Source: ZC4RG25 sp023428365
Lineage (GTDB): Bacteria; Pseudomonadota; Alphaproteobacteria; Rhizobiales; Hyphomicrobiaceae
Reading direction: 5' to 3'
Length of the DNA stretch: 64,000 bases
Assembly: GCA_050283925.1 (NCBI GenBank)
Contig: JBNOAI010000012.1
Location: 124,001-188,000, forward strand
Position numbers and translations under genes: made by a program. Under the pieces are notes generated by a model that was not told where the DNA came from, did not search any database, and saw only the letters and a list, made by a program, of their open reading frames with translations. Positions 51,023 to 60,291 of the stretch are shown here, in pieces. How positions within the stretch are numbered: position 1 is the first letter of the stretch; every line of letters starts with the position of its first letter.

Positions 51023-53046
51023 GGGGGACCATCACCCTCATCGCCGGCACGCGGCTTCAATTCCGCCTCAACCAAATGCATCGGACCACTGACGTTCACG
51101 TCGTCCGGCGACGGCAGCCTGTCGGCGGGGCGCAACGCACCAGCTTCCTCGGCCTCTTCCAACCGGCGTGCCAGTTCCTCACGCGCCTTTGCGGCCTGCA
51201 GTTGCCGATTCCACAGCCCGGCGTAAAGACCGTTCTTCGCCAGAAGCTGTGCGTGCGTGCCTTGCTCGACCAGATGCCCCTTCTCCAACACCAGGATGTT
51301 GTCGGCATGCACGATGGTCGACAGCCGGTGCGCGATGATCAAGGTCGTCCGATCCTCGGCCACCTTGTCGAGCGCATCCTGAATTTCCTTCTCCGTATGG
51401 CTGTCGAGCGCGCTCGTTGCCTCGTCCAGCATCAGAATGGGCGGCTGCTTGAGGATCGTGCGCGCGATGGCAACGCGCTGCTTTTCACCACCTGACAGCT
51501 TCAGGCCGCGCTCACCCACCATGGTGCCGTAACCTTGCGGGAGCTGCCGAATAAAGCTGTCGATTTGCGCCAGCCGCGCCGCTTCGAAAACCTCTTCGTC
51601 CGTCGCGTCAGGCCGACCGTATTTGATGTTGTAGAAAATCGTATCGTTGAACAGCACCGTATCCTGCGGCACCACGCCAATGACCGCACGCACGCTTTCC
51701 TGAGTGACGTCGCGAATGTCCTGACCATCGATCGTCACCCGGCCGCTGGCGATATCGTAGAAGCGGAACAGAATACGGCTGATGGTCGATTTACCCGCAC
51801 CGGACGGACCGACGATTGCCACCATCTTGCCGGCCGGAACCTCGAACGACACGTCGTTCAGGATCGGCCGATCGGGGTCGTAGAAGAAGCTGACGTTCTC
51901 GAACCGGATCGCCCCTTGTTTCACAACCAGCGGCGGCGCACCGGGCTTGTCGACCACTTCCGCCTTCTCGGCCAGCAGCGAGAACATATTCTCGAGATCG
52001 ACGAGCCCTTGCTTGATGTCGCGATAGACCATGCCCATGAAGTTTAGCGGCATGTAGAGCTGGATCAGGATGGAATTGATCAGCACGAAATCGCCGATCG
52101 TCATCTCACCAGCCATGATCCCGCGAGCAGTGAGCAGCATCACCAGCGTCATGCCGATGGTGAAGATCAGCGCCTGGCCGGAGTTCAGAATGCCCAGCGA
52201 ATAGTATGACCGGGCCGCAGCGTCCTCGTAGCGCGCCATCGAATGATCGAAGCGGCGCGCCTCCAGGGCTTCGTTGCCGAAGTATTTCACGGTCTCGAAG
52301 TTGAGCAGGCTGTCGATCGCCTTGGTGTTGGCCTCGGTATCGCTGTCGTTCATCTCGCGGCGAACTGCGATGCGCCGCTCGCTGGCGACAAACGTGAACC
52401 ACATGTACGCGATCACCGTTGTCAGGATGATAACGACGTACAGCCAATTGAAGTAATACAGCAGCACGCCGCAGATCAGCAGCAGCTCCAGCGCCGTCGG
52501 CACCACGTTGAGGATGCCCATGCGAATGATGAAGTCGATGCCGCGGGTGGCGCGCTCGATCACACGGCTCAGTCCGCCGGTGCGCCGCTCCAGATGAAAC
52601 CGCAATGACAGCCGGTGCAAATGCTGAAAGGTGCGGTTGTTCAGCTCGCGCACCGCATGCAGGCCGACCTTGGTGAAAAACAGATCGCGCACCTGATTGA
52701 GCACAATCATGAGCACGCGCCCAACCCCGTAAGCCAGAATCAGGGCAATCGCAGCAATCCCCAGCCCCTCGCCGACTCCGATACTTCCCTGCGCCGGAGC
52801 ATGCGACGTCAGCCAATCGGTCGCTTCCTTGAAAAAGATCGGCACCGCGATTGTGACGAGCTTCGCCACCAGCAACACTGCGAACGCTATGACGACACGC
52901 AGCCGCAGGTCGGGCCGGCCTTTCGGCCAGACAAACGGCAGCAGACCGCGCAGCACCGTCCAGTGGTCGGAGCCGTCCGCGCCGTTCAGATGCTCTCGGT
53001 GAACTTTATCCCCGTCCGCCGCTTTGACCGTTTCCTGGACCGCCAT
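51019..53046 (-). CDS. Atm1/HMT1-type ABC exporter (fused membrane and ATPase domains)
   Basis: A 675-residue half-transporter. A six-span ABC membrane domain (ADGSDHWTVLRGLLPFVW onward, with LERRTGGLSRVIERATRGI and the NFETVKYFGNEALEARRFD segment typical of Atm1) is followed by the ATPase with Walker A VGPSGAGKST, signature LSGGEKQRVAIA and Walker B PILMLDEATSALDSHTEKE. Bacterial Atm1-like proteins export glutathione-linked compounds and metals; mitochondrial Atm1 supports Fe-S cluster biogenesis. The start MAVQETVKAADG at 53046 is chosen over an unconserved extension to 53136. Confidence 0.9.
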   Translation of the reverse strand: MAVQETVKAADGDKVHREHLNGADGSDHWTVLRGLLPFVWPKGRPDLRLRVVIAFAVLLVAKLVTIAVPIFFKEATDWLTSHAPAQGSIGVGEGLGIAAIALILAYGVGRVLMIVLNQVRDLFFTKVGLHAVRELNNRTFQHLHRLSLRFHLERRTGGLSRVIERATRGIDFIIRMGILNVVPTALELLLICGVLLYYFNWLYVVIILTTVIAYMWFTFVASERRIAVRREMNDSDTEANTKAIDSLLNFETVKYFGNEALEARRFDHSMARYEDAAARSYYSLGILNSGQALIFTIGMTLVMLLTARGIMAGEMTIGDFVLINSILIQLYMPLNFMGMVYRDIKQGLVDLENMFSLLAEKAEVVDKPGAPPLVVKQGAIRFENVSFFYDPDRPILNDVSFEVPAGKMVAIVGPSGAGKSTISRILFRFYDIASGRVTIDGQDIRDVTQESVRAVIGVVPQDTVLFNDTIFYNIKYGRPDATDEEVFEAARLAQIDSFIRQLPQGYGTMVGERGLKLSGGEKQRVAIARTILKQPPILMLDEATSALDSHTEKEIQDALDKVAEDRTTLIIAHRLSTIVHADNILVLEKGHLVEQGTHAQLLAKNGLYAGLWNRQLQAAKAREELARRLEEAEEAGALRPADRLPSPDDVNVSGPMHLVEAELKPRAGDEGDGPP

Positions 53047-53184
53047 ACCGTAATCCCGCTGTTTCGGCGGACATATACGATTCCGGCGCCGGGAATGCGA
53101 CTCCGCTGCGAACCGCCTCAGACTGGCCTGTCGCAATTCGGACGGGAGAGGGGCTTACGCTTCGCCCTAACAATCACAATATGA

Positions 53185-53871
53185 ATGAGGATGAATTTGA
53201 CGAACAACGATAAGAAAACCAATAGCCTACCGGCAATCTCCATGAACGATATAGTTGCACCGACACTGACCACCGGTGTCCAAAACATCTGCGTCTACTG
53301 TGGCTCAGGCTCGGGTGCGAAGCCCGCCTACGCGGAAGCAGCGCGAACCCTGGGCAAATCCCTCGCCAGCACGGGCATTGGCCTTGTGTACGGCGGCGGG
53401 AATCTTGGCCTTATGGGTGAGGTGGCGCGCGCCACGCTGAAAGCTGGTGGACGGGCGACAGGCATCATCCCGGCCTTCCTTTCCGAACGCGAACAGATGT
53501 TGCGTGACGTCGATGAACTGATCGTCACCGAGGACATGCACCAGCGCAAAATGCTGATGTTCCAGAAGTCGGACGCTTTCGTCGCACTCCCTGGCGGCAT
53601 CGGCACGCTGGAAGAACTGGTCGAGCAGCTCACGTGGTCACAGCTCGGTCAGCATCAGAAGCCTGTGATCATCGCCAACATCGATGGTTTCTGGACGCCC
53701 TTCCTGCGCCTGCTCGAGCATATGCGGACGGACCAGTTCATCCGGCAGGATCTCGAGGTGAACTTCACCGTGGTCGACCGCGCCGAGGATATCGTTTCGG
53801 CCGCGATCGCCGCCGCCTCGCGTAAGCGTCCATCGCCAGAAGCGGAGAAGGCGATGATCTCCCGGATGTGA
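53185..53871 (+). CDS. LOG-family protein (TIGR00730, nucleotide phosphoribohydrolase type)
   Basis: A 228-residue Rossmann-fold protein of the lysine decarboxylase-like/LONELY GUY family. The two nucleotide motifs are LVYGGGNLGLMGEVARATL near residues 67-86 and ALPGGIGTLEELVEQLTW near 134-151. Characterised members release the base from nucleoside 5'-monophosphates, including cytokinin nucleotides; none is a proven lysine decarboxylase. Start codons at 53185, 53191 and 53242 are all possible; the conserved part starts at about residue 33. It is divergent from the ABC exporter gene. Confidence 0.87.
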   Translation: MRMNLTNNDKKTNSLPAISMNDIVAPTLTTGVQNICVYCGSGSGAKPAYAEAARTLGKSLASTGIGLVYGGGNLGLMGEVARATLKAGGRATGIIPAFLSEREQMLRDVDELIVTEDMHQRKMLMFQKSDAFVALPGGIGTLEELVEQLTWSQLGQHQKPVIIANIDGFWTPFLRLLEHMRTDQFIRQDLEVNFTVVDRAEDIVSAAIAAASRKRPSPEAEKAMISRM

Positions 53872-53971
53872 GCACCTACGGCAGCGGAGAGGCCAAAGTT
53901 GCGCCTATTCCCCCGGTTGCGATGAGTGTTAGGCTCGGTGTTTCTCAACCCAGTCGGAAAAGCTCCCCATC

Positions 53972-54940
53972 GTGACAGTGCTTCTCGACGAGAAAACCCG
54001 ACGCGAACACAAGCGCCGCAATCGGATTCACTCCGTCCTGCTCCTTGGCGGCCTGGCCGGGGTGCTGGGCGTGTCCGCCCTGCTCGTCTGGGGGTGGCCT
54101 GGTCTGATGTATGCGGCGCTGGCGGTCGCGGTCCTGCTCATTTTTGCTCCGCGCGTGCCGCCTGAAGCGGTGATGCGGATGTATCGCGCGCGGGAGGTTG
54201 ACCCGCGCCTTGCGGGCCAGGTCGGCCACGTCCTCAGCGTTCTGACGGAGCGAGCCCAGCTGCCGGTGCAGCCGCGCCTGTTCGTTATACCAAGTCAGAC
54301 GCTGAATGCCTTCGCCACTGGGAATACCCGCAATCCCTTCATCGCAATTACCGAAGGCCTGCTGCGGACCCTAAGCCTGCGGGAGCTCGCCGGGGTGCTG
54401 GCCCACGAGGTCAGCCATATCCGCAACAACGACCTCTGGGTGATGGGTCTGGCCGATACGCTCAGCCGTTTCACTCAAGCCATGTCGACAGTCGCGATGA
54501 TGCTGGCACTGATGAATGTCATGGGCATGATGTTCGGTGTGCTGTTCGTCTCATGGGGAGCCGTGATCCTTCTTTATGCTGCGCCTCTGGTATCGAGCCT
54601 TTTGCAATTCGGCCTCTCGCGGGCGCGCGAATACGACGCCGATCTGGAAGGCGCTTTGCTGACCGGCGATCCGCAAGGGTTGGTTTCCGCGCTCAACAAG
54701 CTCGAACGCTATACCGGGCGCTTCTGGGAAGATCTGATTTTTCCGGTGCCCGGCCGGCGGGTGCCTGGACCCTCGGTATTGCGTACCCACCCGCGTACCG
54801 AGGATCGCGTCGCCCGCCTCCGTGAACTTGAGAGCCGTCCGCAATCATCGCCGATCGTCGTGGCAGGACAATCCTATAGCCCCACGAGACTCCTGAGCGT
54901 GGAAGCGCCGCGCCGGCACTGGTCCGGGGTATGGTATTGA
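53972..54940 (+). CDS. HtpX-like M48-family zinc metalloprotease
   Basis: A 322-residue membrane protease. The zinc motif is His145-Glu146-xx-His149 (LAHEVSHIRNND) and the third ligand is Glu220 in SRAREYDADLEGA. Two spans lie near the N-terminus and two more between the motif and the third ligand, as in HtpX. Such proteases cleave damaged or misassembled membrane proteins. It starts with GTG at 53972. The C-terminal HPRTEDRVARLRELE is family-typical. It ends 6 bases before meaB, so the pair is probably one transcript. Confidence 0.86.
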   Translation: MTVLLDEKTRREHKRRNRIHSVLLLGGLAGVLGVSALLVWGWPGLMYAALAVAVLLIFAPRVPPEAVMRMYRAREVDPRLAGQVGHVLSVLTERAQLPVQPRLFVIPSQTLNAFATGNTRNPFIAITEGLLRTLSLRELAGVLAHEVSHIRNNDLWVMGLADTLSRFTQAMSTVAMMLALMNVMGMMFGVLFVSWGAVILLYAAPLVSSLLQFGLSRAREYDADLEGALLTGDPQGLVSALNKLERYTGRFWEDLIFPVPGRRVPGPSVLRTHPRTEDRVARLRELESRPQSSPIVVAGQSYSPTRLLSVEAPRRHWSGVWY

Positions 54941-54946
54941 TGAGTT

Positions 54947-55909
54947 ATGGCTGAAGCCGACGCCAAATTCGCCTCTCTCGCGAAGGATCTTGCAAGCCGC
55001 GTGCTTGCCGGACAGCGGCGTGCGATTGCGCAAGCTCTGACCGAAGTTGAACGGCAATCAGGAAATTCCGGCCCGCTGCTGCAATCCCTGCAAGTCCACC
55101 TGGGTCGCGCCGTGACGGTTGGCTTCACCGGACCTCCCGGCGCTGGCAAATCCACTCTGGTTGATGCCTGTGTGCGTGCACTCCGCGAAACCGGACGCAC
55201 CGTCGGCGTGATTGCCGTCGACCCGTCGAGCCCGCTATCCGGCGGTGCCATTCTCGGTGATCGCATCCGCATGACGTCAACGCTGAATGACGATGGCGTT
55301 TTCGTGCGCTCGCTGGCGGCGCGCGGGCACCTCGGCGGCCTCACGCCGGCGGCCGTTCGCATGATCGACATCATGGATGCTGCGGGATTCGACATCATAC
55401 TCCTCGAAACCGTGGGCACTGGTCAGTCCGAAATCGACATCGCCGAAGTCACCGACGTGCGCATCGTGGTCTCAGCGCCCGGCCTCGGCGACGGCATCCA
55501 GGCGATGAAGGCCGGACTACTGGAGATCGCGGACGTCCTGGTCGTCAACAAGGCTGACCGTGAAGGTGCTGAGCGGACACATCAACAGCTCTCGGCTGCC
55601 CTGACACATCGGCGCGATGGAACGGTGTCGACGCCAGTTCTCAAAACGACCGCGACAACGGGCGATGGCGTCGGCGAACTTCTCGCTGCTATTGATGCGA
55701 TCACAACGCTCCGCCTTGCCGTCCCTCCCCAGCAGCGCAGGCGCAAACGCGCCCGCTACCTGATCGCCCGGGCAGCCGCCGATGCGATTGCCGCCGAAAT
55801 AAAGCAGGCTGAGGCAGGCCGCATCGACGCTCTGTCCGACGCCGTCCTCGACGGCTCGATGTCGGCCACAGACGCCGCTGCCAAGCTCATCGGGACACCC
55901 AAAGTCTAG
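54947..55909 (+). CDS. meaB: Methylmalonyl-CoA mutase-associated GTPase MeaB (ArgK family)
   Basis: A 320-residue G3E-type GTPase that protects and loads B12 into methylmalonyl-CoA mutase or related mutases. P-loop GPPGAGKS at residues 62-69, VIAVDPSSPLSGGAILGDRIRM, ETVGTGQSEIDIAEVTD and the base-specificity motif NKADREGAE are all present. The name ArgK/LAO transport is obsolete. No mutase gene is in the window, but mce at 18596 serves the same pathway. It follows the HtpX-like gene by 6 bases and is followed by uvrC. Confidence 0.92.
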   Translation: MAEADAKFASLAKDLASRVLAGQRRAIAQALTEVERQSGNSGPLLQSLQVHLGRAVTVGFTGPPGAGKSTLVDACVRALRETGRTVGVIAVDPSSPLSGGAILGDRIRMTSTLNDDGVFVRSLAARGHLGGLTPAAVRMIDIMDAAGFDIILLETVGTGQSEIDIAEVTDVRIVVSAPGLGDGIQAMKAGLLEIADVLVVNKADREGAERTHQQLSAALTHRRDGTVSTPVLKTTATTGDGVGELLAAIDAITTLRLAVPPQQRRRKRARYLIARAAADAIAAEIKQAEAGRIDALSDAVLDGSMSATDAAAKLIGTPKV

Positions 55910-55974
55910 GTGGCCCCTTGCTCTATCTCTGGGGTCACTGGACGGCACGCCCGCCTCGGCCTAAGTGTTCGCCC

Positions 55975-58131
55975 ATGCCACAAGACAATTCCGAGGCACC
56001 GGAGACGGCCGTTCCAGCGCAGGAAACAACCCCGCGCAGGACTGGCGCAGACGTCATCGCCTCATACCTGAAGACGTTGCCCAGCTCGCCCGGCGTCTAT
56101 CGCATGATCGACGCCCACGGCGAAGTGATCTACGTAGGCAAGGCGCGGAGCCTGAAGGCGCGCGTTTCCAACTATGCCCGCACATTCGGCCATAGCAATC
56201 GCATCGCACGCATGATTTCCGCCACGGCGACGATGGAGTTCGTCACCGTCGCAACCGAGGCGGAAGCGCTGCTGCTGGAAGCGAACCTCATCAAACGCTT
56301 CCGTCCGCGCTTCAATGTTCTGATGCGGGACGACAAATCGTTTCCCTACATTCTTATCGCCCGCGATCATGCCTCACCGCAGATCCTGAAGCATCGCGGC
56401 GCGCGCAACCGCAAAGGCGACTACTTCGGACCGTTCGCATCCGCGGGCGCGGTTGGCCGCACGATCAACATGCTGCAACGGGCGTTTTTGCTGCGCTCTT
56501 GTTCGGACGCCGTATTCGAAACACGCACGCGGCCGTGCCTGCTCTATCAAATCAAGCGCTGCTCGGCGCCGTGCACCAATGAAATCGGACCCGAGGATTA
56601 CAGCGCGCTTGTCGAGGAAGCGATCAGCTTCCTGCGCGGCGAAAGCCAGAACGTCCGCCGCCACTACCAGAAGCTGATGGAGGAGGCGTCCGAAGCGCTG
56701 GAATTCGAGCGCGCCGCGACATACCGCAACCGGCTCTGGGCGCTCGCCCACGTCACCGCCGATCAGGCCATCAATCCGGAAGGCGTCGAGGAAGCCGACG
56801 TGTTCGCCATCGCGCAGGAGGGCGGACAGACCTGCATCCAGGTGTTCTTCTTCCGCAGCGGGCAGAACTGGGGCAATCGCGCGTATTTCCCGAAAACCGA
56901 CAAGTCGATGGAAACGCCGGAGATCCTGGAAAGCTTCATTACCCAGTTCTACGACGATAAGCCCGTTCCACGGCTTGTCCTGCTGTCCGATTCGGTCCCC
57001 TCGCTATCGCTGCTCGAAGAAGCCCTTTCGACCAAAGCCGACCGGAGGGTCGAAATCCGCGTACCGCAGCGTGGCAGCAAACTCGGTATCGTCGAACATG
57101 CTCAGCGCAACGCGCGCGAGGCCTTGGGGCGGCGCCTCGCGGAAAGCTCATCACAACGCATCCTGTTGGAAGGCTTGGCCGAGCGGTTCGGCCTGACGCG
57201 GCCGCCTCGTCGCATCGAAGTGTTCGACAATAGCCACATCATGGGCACGAGCGCGGTCGGCGCGATGATCGTCGCGGGGCCGGATGGCTTCGTGAAAGGG
57301 CAGTATCGCAAGTTCAACATCAAGTCGGCGGATCTTACGCCGGGCGACGACTACGCGATGATGCGCGAGGTGCTGACGCGTCGTTACAAGCGACTGACTG
57401 CGCCGCGTAATGCCGCGTCGTCCCACGAGGGTTCCGTCAGCGCCGACATCGCTCTCCGTGATGTTGAACCCGTCTCCCTCATCGAACAGCCGGAACCTCC
57501 GCCCATCACAGAACGCGGCGCCGATGGGATTCCATTCGGCGTCTTGCGCGCCGATCATGTTGAGGAACCGCCCGCTAACGCCGAGCCTGTTGATACGTCT
57601 CCCGCTCTCTTCGAAGACGACGAGGATGCCGATGACGAGCTTCTTTCCGGCAGTGAAACGGACGAGTTTCCCGATCGTCCCGATCTCGTACTGATCGATG
57701 GCGGCGCGGGCCAGCTATCCATCGCAGTCGAGGTTTTTCGCGACCTCGGGCTGACGGATATCCCGCTCGTCGGCGTCGCCAAGGGACCGGACCGCGATGC
57801 TGGCCGCGAGCACTTTCACATTCCCGGCAGCGAAAAGCCGTTCATGCTGGAGCCCCGCGATCCCGTTCTCTATTTCGTGCAGCGACTGCGCGACGAAGCG
57901 CACCGGTTTGTCATTGGCACGCATCGCGCCAAGCGATCCAAGGCGATTTCCGCCAACCCGCTCGATGAAATCCCAGGCATCGGCCCGACGCGCAAACGCG
58001 CGCTGCTACAGCACTTCGGATCAGCCAAGGCCGTGTCCCGAGCAGGTGTCGCCGATCTCAAGGACGTGCCGGGGGTCTCAGCCCAGATGGCGCAGACGAT
58101 TTACGACTTCTTCCACGAGCGTAAGACGTAA
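55975..58131 (+). CDS. uvrC: Excinuclease ABC subunit C with an acidic insertion
   Basis: The 718-residue dual-incision nuclease of nucleotide excision repair, about 100 residues longer than E. coli UvrC. Domains: GIY-YIG (PSSPGVYRMIDAHGEVIYVG from about residue 38), UVR/UvrB-binding motif near residue 225, the RNase H-like domain (IEVFDNSHIMGTSAVGAMIV) and the C-terminal (HhH)2 (LDEIPGIGPTRKRALLQHFG). Between Arg473 and Pro569 lies an insertion of roughly 85-90 residues, rich in Glu, Asp, Ser and Pro, before DLVLIDGGAGQLS. The start at 55975 is preferred; the frame is open to 55918. Confidence 0.94.
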   Translation: MPQDNSEAPETAVPAQETTPRRTGADVIASYLKTLPSSPGVYRMIDAHGEVIYVGKARSLKARVSNYARTFGHSNRIARMISATATMEFVTVATEAEALLLEANLIKRFRPRFNVLMRDDKSFPYILIARDHASPQILKHRGARNRKGDYFGPFASAGAVGRTINMLQRAFLLRSCSDAVFETRTRPCLLYQIKRCSAPCTNEIGPEDYSALVEEAISFLRGESQNVRRHYQKLMEEASEALEFERAATYRNRLWALAHVTADQAINPEGVEEADVFAIAQEGGQTCIQVFFFRSGQNWGNRAYFPKTDKSMETPEILESFITQFYDDKPVPRLVLLSDSVPSLSLLEEALSTKADRRVEIRVPQRGSKLGIVEHAQRNAREALGRRLAESSSQRILLEGLAERFGLTRPPRRIEVFDNSHIMGTSAVGAMIVAGPDGFVKGQYRKFNIKSADLTPGDDYAMMREVLTRRYKRLTAPRNAASSHEGSVSADIALRDVEPVSLIEQPEPPPITERGADGIPFGVLRADHVEEPPANAEPVDTSPALFEDDEDADDELLSGSETDEFPDRPDLVLIDGGAGQLSIAVEVFRDLGLTDIPLVGVAKGPDRDAGREHFHIPGSEKPFMLEPRDPVLYFVQRLRDEAHRFVIGTHRAKRSKAISANPLDEIPGIGPTRKRALLQHFGSAKAVSRAGVADLKDVPGVSAQMAQTIYDFFHERKT

Positions 58132-58140
58132 AGCCGGTCC

Positions 58141-58734
58141 TCACGCGTCGAAGAATACCGTTTCCTGGTCGCCCTGCATGCGGATATCGAAGCGATAAAC
58201 CACCCCCTCCGGCCCGTCCGCCCGCTGTGCGATCAGCGTGTCCCGACGGTCCGCCGGTACGGAGGCAAGCACATCGTCGCGCGCATTCGCGTCAACCTCG
58301 TCTGAAAAGTAGAGGCGGGTATACGCATGCAGCAGCAGACCGCGCATGAACACGATGACGTTGATGTGCGGTGCCTGTTGCCCGTCCACAGACCCGGGCT
58401 TCACGGTATTGAAGACGTACCGCTGCTCAGGGTCGGTCCCCGTCCCCACCCGGCCGAAGCCTTTGAAACCAGCGTTCGACCCACGGCTATCCAAAGGGTG
58501 GGCATAGCGGCCCTGCCCATCGGCCTGCCAGATCTCGATCATCGCATCCGGGACCAGCTTGCCTTCGCCGTCGAAGACGCGGCCTTCAATACGGATGCGC
58601 TCACCGTCGGCATCGCTGACGGCCAGATCGGGACCGGCGAGGCTCGCAAACCGATAGCCATATTGTTCCGGCGTCAAACCATACGCGAAAAACGGCCCGA
58701 CGGTCTGGGAGGGTGTCTGCTTAAGCCCCGTCAC
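58141..58734 (-). CDS. pcaG: Protocatechuate 3,4-dioxygenase alpha subunit
   Basis: A 197-residue subunit of the intradiol ring-cleaving enzyme that opens protocatechuate in the beta-ketoadipate pathway. It has the family start LKQTPSQTVGPFFAYGLTPE, then GRVFDGEGKLVPDAMIEIWQADGQGRY and VNTVKPG-type beta-sandwich segments. The iron ligands are in the beta subunit, as normal. A GTG start at 58734 is inferred one base after the pcaH stop with GGAG upstream; a longer ATG reading lies inside pcaH. Confidence 0.93.
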   Translation of the reverse strand: MTGLKQTPSQTVGPFFAYGLTPEQYGYRFASLAGPDLAVSDADGERIRIEGRVFDGEGKLVPDAMIEIWQADGQGRYAHPLDSRGSNAGFKGFGRVGTGTDPEQRYVFNTVKPGSVDGQQAPHINVIVFMRGLLLHAYTRLYFSDEVDANARDDVLASVPADRRDTLIAQRADGPEGVVYRFDIRMQGDQETVFFDA

Positions 58735-58735
58735 G

Positions 58736-59437
58736 TCAGGTCTCCATCGGCGTCTGATGACGTCCGCGCAGGATGATGTCGAATTCGTAGCCCAGCGCAT
58801 AGGACGGCTGTGTCGTTTCAATCGAGAACCGCGCGATTAGCCGCTCGCGAACGCCTACCGGTGTGCTCTGATAGATCGGGTCGAGTTCCAACAATGGATC
58901 GCCTGGAAAATACATCTGCGTGACCAGCCGCGTGACGAAGCTCGGGCCGAACAGGGACAGATGGATGTGTTGCGGCCGCCAGGCGTTGTAGTGATTACCC
59001 CACGGATAAGCGCCGGGCTTGATGGTCATGAAGCTGTACCGCCCCTCGCCATCCGTGACGCAGCGGCCGCCGCCGAAAAAGTTCGGATCGAGCGGCGCAT
59101 CGTGCTGGTCGGCGTGGTGGATGTAGCGGCCGGCCGCATTGGCCTGCCAGATCTCGATCAGAGTGCCAGGCAGAGGACGACCGGTTTCCTCCAGCACGCG
59201 CCCGCTGACGATGATGCGCTCGCCGAGCGGTTCGGCATCGCGACAGCCGTTGCGTGTCAGATCAGCGTCGAGCGCTCCGAGACTGTCGTGGCCGTACACT
59301 GGCCCCGTCAGCTCGGACAGCGACTGCCGGATCGGGATCAACGGCTTCGTCGGGCCACGGAGCACCGTCGATTTATAACCCGGATCGATAAAGCGAGGCT
59401 GGCTCGTCCAGTCACGCGGCGTATAGCTATCCGACAC
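58736..59437 (-). CDS. pcaH: Protocatechuate 3,4-dioxygenase beta subunit
   Basis: The 233-residue iron-binding subunit. The four Fe(III) ligands line up with the Pseudomonas enzyme: Tyr105 (GRYIHHAD), Tyr144 (PGAYPWGN), His157 and His159 (PQHIHLSLFG). It starts with GTG at 59437, fixed by a very good AGGAGG site 5 bases away. It is the first gene of a pcaHG pair. An inverted repeat GGATCG-N9-CGATCC is 27-48 bases upstream. The other pca genes and a pcaQ regulator are not in the window. Confidence 0.95.
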   Translation of the reverse strand: MSDSYTPRDWTSQPRFIDPGYKSTVLRGPTKPLIPIRQSLSELTGPVYGHDSLGALDADLTRNGCRDAEPLGERIIVSGRVLEETGRPLPGTLIEIWQANAAGRYIHHADQHDAPLDPNFFGGGRCVTDGEGRYSFMTIKPGAYPWGNHYNAWRPQHIHLSLFGPSFVTRLVTQMYFPGDPLLELDPIYQSTPVGVRERLIARFSIETTQPSYALGYEFDIILRGRHQTPMET

Positions 59438-59463
59438 GTGCTCCTCCTGCCGTTCTTATACAG

Positions 59464-59484
59464 GGATCGTTTCTGCCGCGATCC
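59464..59484. promoter_or_regulatory. Inverted repeat upstream of pcaH
   Basis: GGATCG (59464-59469) and CGATCC (59479-59484) form a 6-bp dyad with a 9-base spacer, 27-48 bases before the pcaH GTG. A TATAAG sequence lies between it and the gene. It could be an operator for the pcaHG pair; the regulator is not known. Confidence 0.3.
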
Positions 59485-59535
59485 TTTATGCCGTCATCAA
59501 CCTAGCCGAAACGCGCTAACTTCCAACAGGGGTGT

Positions 59536-60177
59536 TCAACGTCCCTGGGTCGCCAGAATGTGGACAGCGAAATATCCGAATACCCCCGCGAACGTCCAAT
59601 CGATCGCACGCAGAACCCGTTTCCGTCCCTTCAGAAACCCGATCAGCTTCTCGGCTCCGAGGATCATAAGGATCGCGAACGGTAGGGTAAACACAACGTA
59701 AAACAGCCCAAGGAAAACCAATTTGCCCGCAGCATCCGGGTCGCCCGCACGAACAAACTGCGGCAGGAACGTCACAAAGAACAGCACGACCTTCGGATTG
59801 GTGAGATTGACGCCGGCCCCAAGGAGCAGCGTTCGCAGGAACGGCTCACGACTGGGCTCCCCGACTTTTACATTTAACGCCGATCCGGACCGGATGGCGT
59901 CGACAGCCAGCCACAGAAGATAGACCGCCCCGACAATCTTAACGATTAGGAAGGCTGTTGTAGAGGCAGCCAAAAGCGCTGACAGCCCGATAGCCGCGAG
60001 CAGGGTGTGCACCACACAACCGATGGTCGCGCCAAGCATGGCAGCTATCCCCGATCGCCGCCCTCCGGAAATCGTCTTAGCCAAAAACAGGCTCATATCC
60101 GGACCGGGTGTGATGAACAAAATCGCACAGGCAAGGGCGTATGCGATGAGAACGCTCGTTTCAGGCACAAACGACAT
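59536..60177 (-). CDS. LysE-family amino acid or metabolite exporter
   Basis: A 213-residue membrane protein with six predicted spans. It begins with the family pattern LIAYALACAILFITPGPDMSLFLAKT (the PGPD motif is conserved) and GAGVNLTNPKVVLFFVTFLPQF in the middle. Relatives (LysE/RhtB) export amino acids such as threonine, homoserine or lysine. The substrate is unknown. It is upstream of pcaHG on the same strand with a 98-base gap, and divergent from the histidine kinase. Confidence 0.88.
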   Translation of the reverse strand: MSFVPETSVLIAYALACAILFITPGPDMSLFLAKTISGGRRSGIAAMLGATIGCVVHTLLAAIGLSALLAASTTAFLIVKIVGAVYLLWLAVDAIRSGSALNVKVGEPSREPFLRTLLLGAGVNLTNPKVVLFFVTFLPQFVRAGDPDAAGKLVFLGLFYVVFTLPFAILMILGAEKLIGFLKGRKRVLRAIDWTFAGVFGYFAVHILATQGR

Positions 60178-60291
60178 TGTCGCCCCTGCGTTAGCGGTAT
60201 TCCGGCATTTGCCGGTCTTGAGATTAACCTAGGCTTAGCGCCTGCCCTGATAGCGTTTCAGGAGACCGGCTCAGACAAATCTGGCTTTTTC

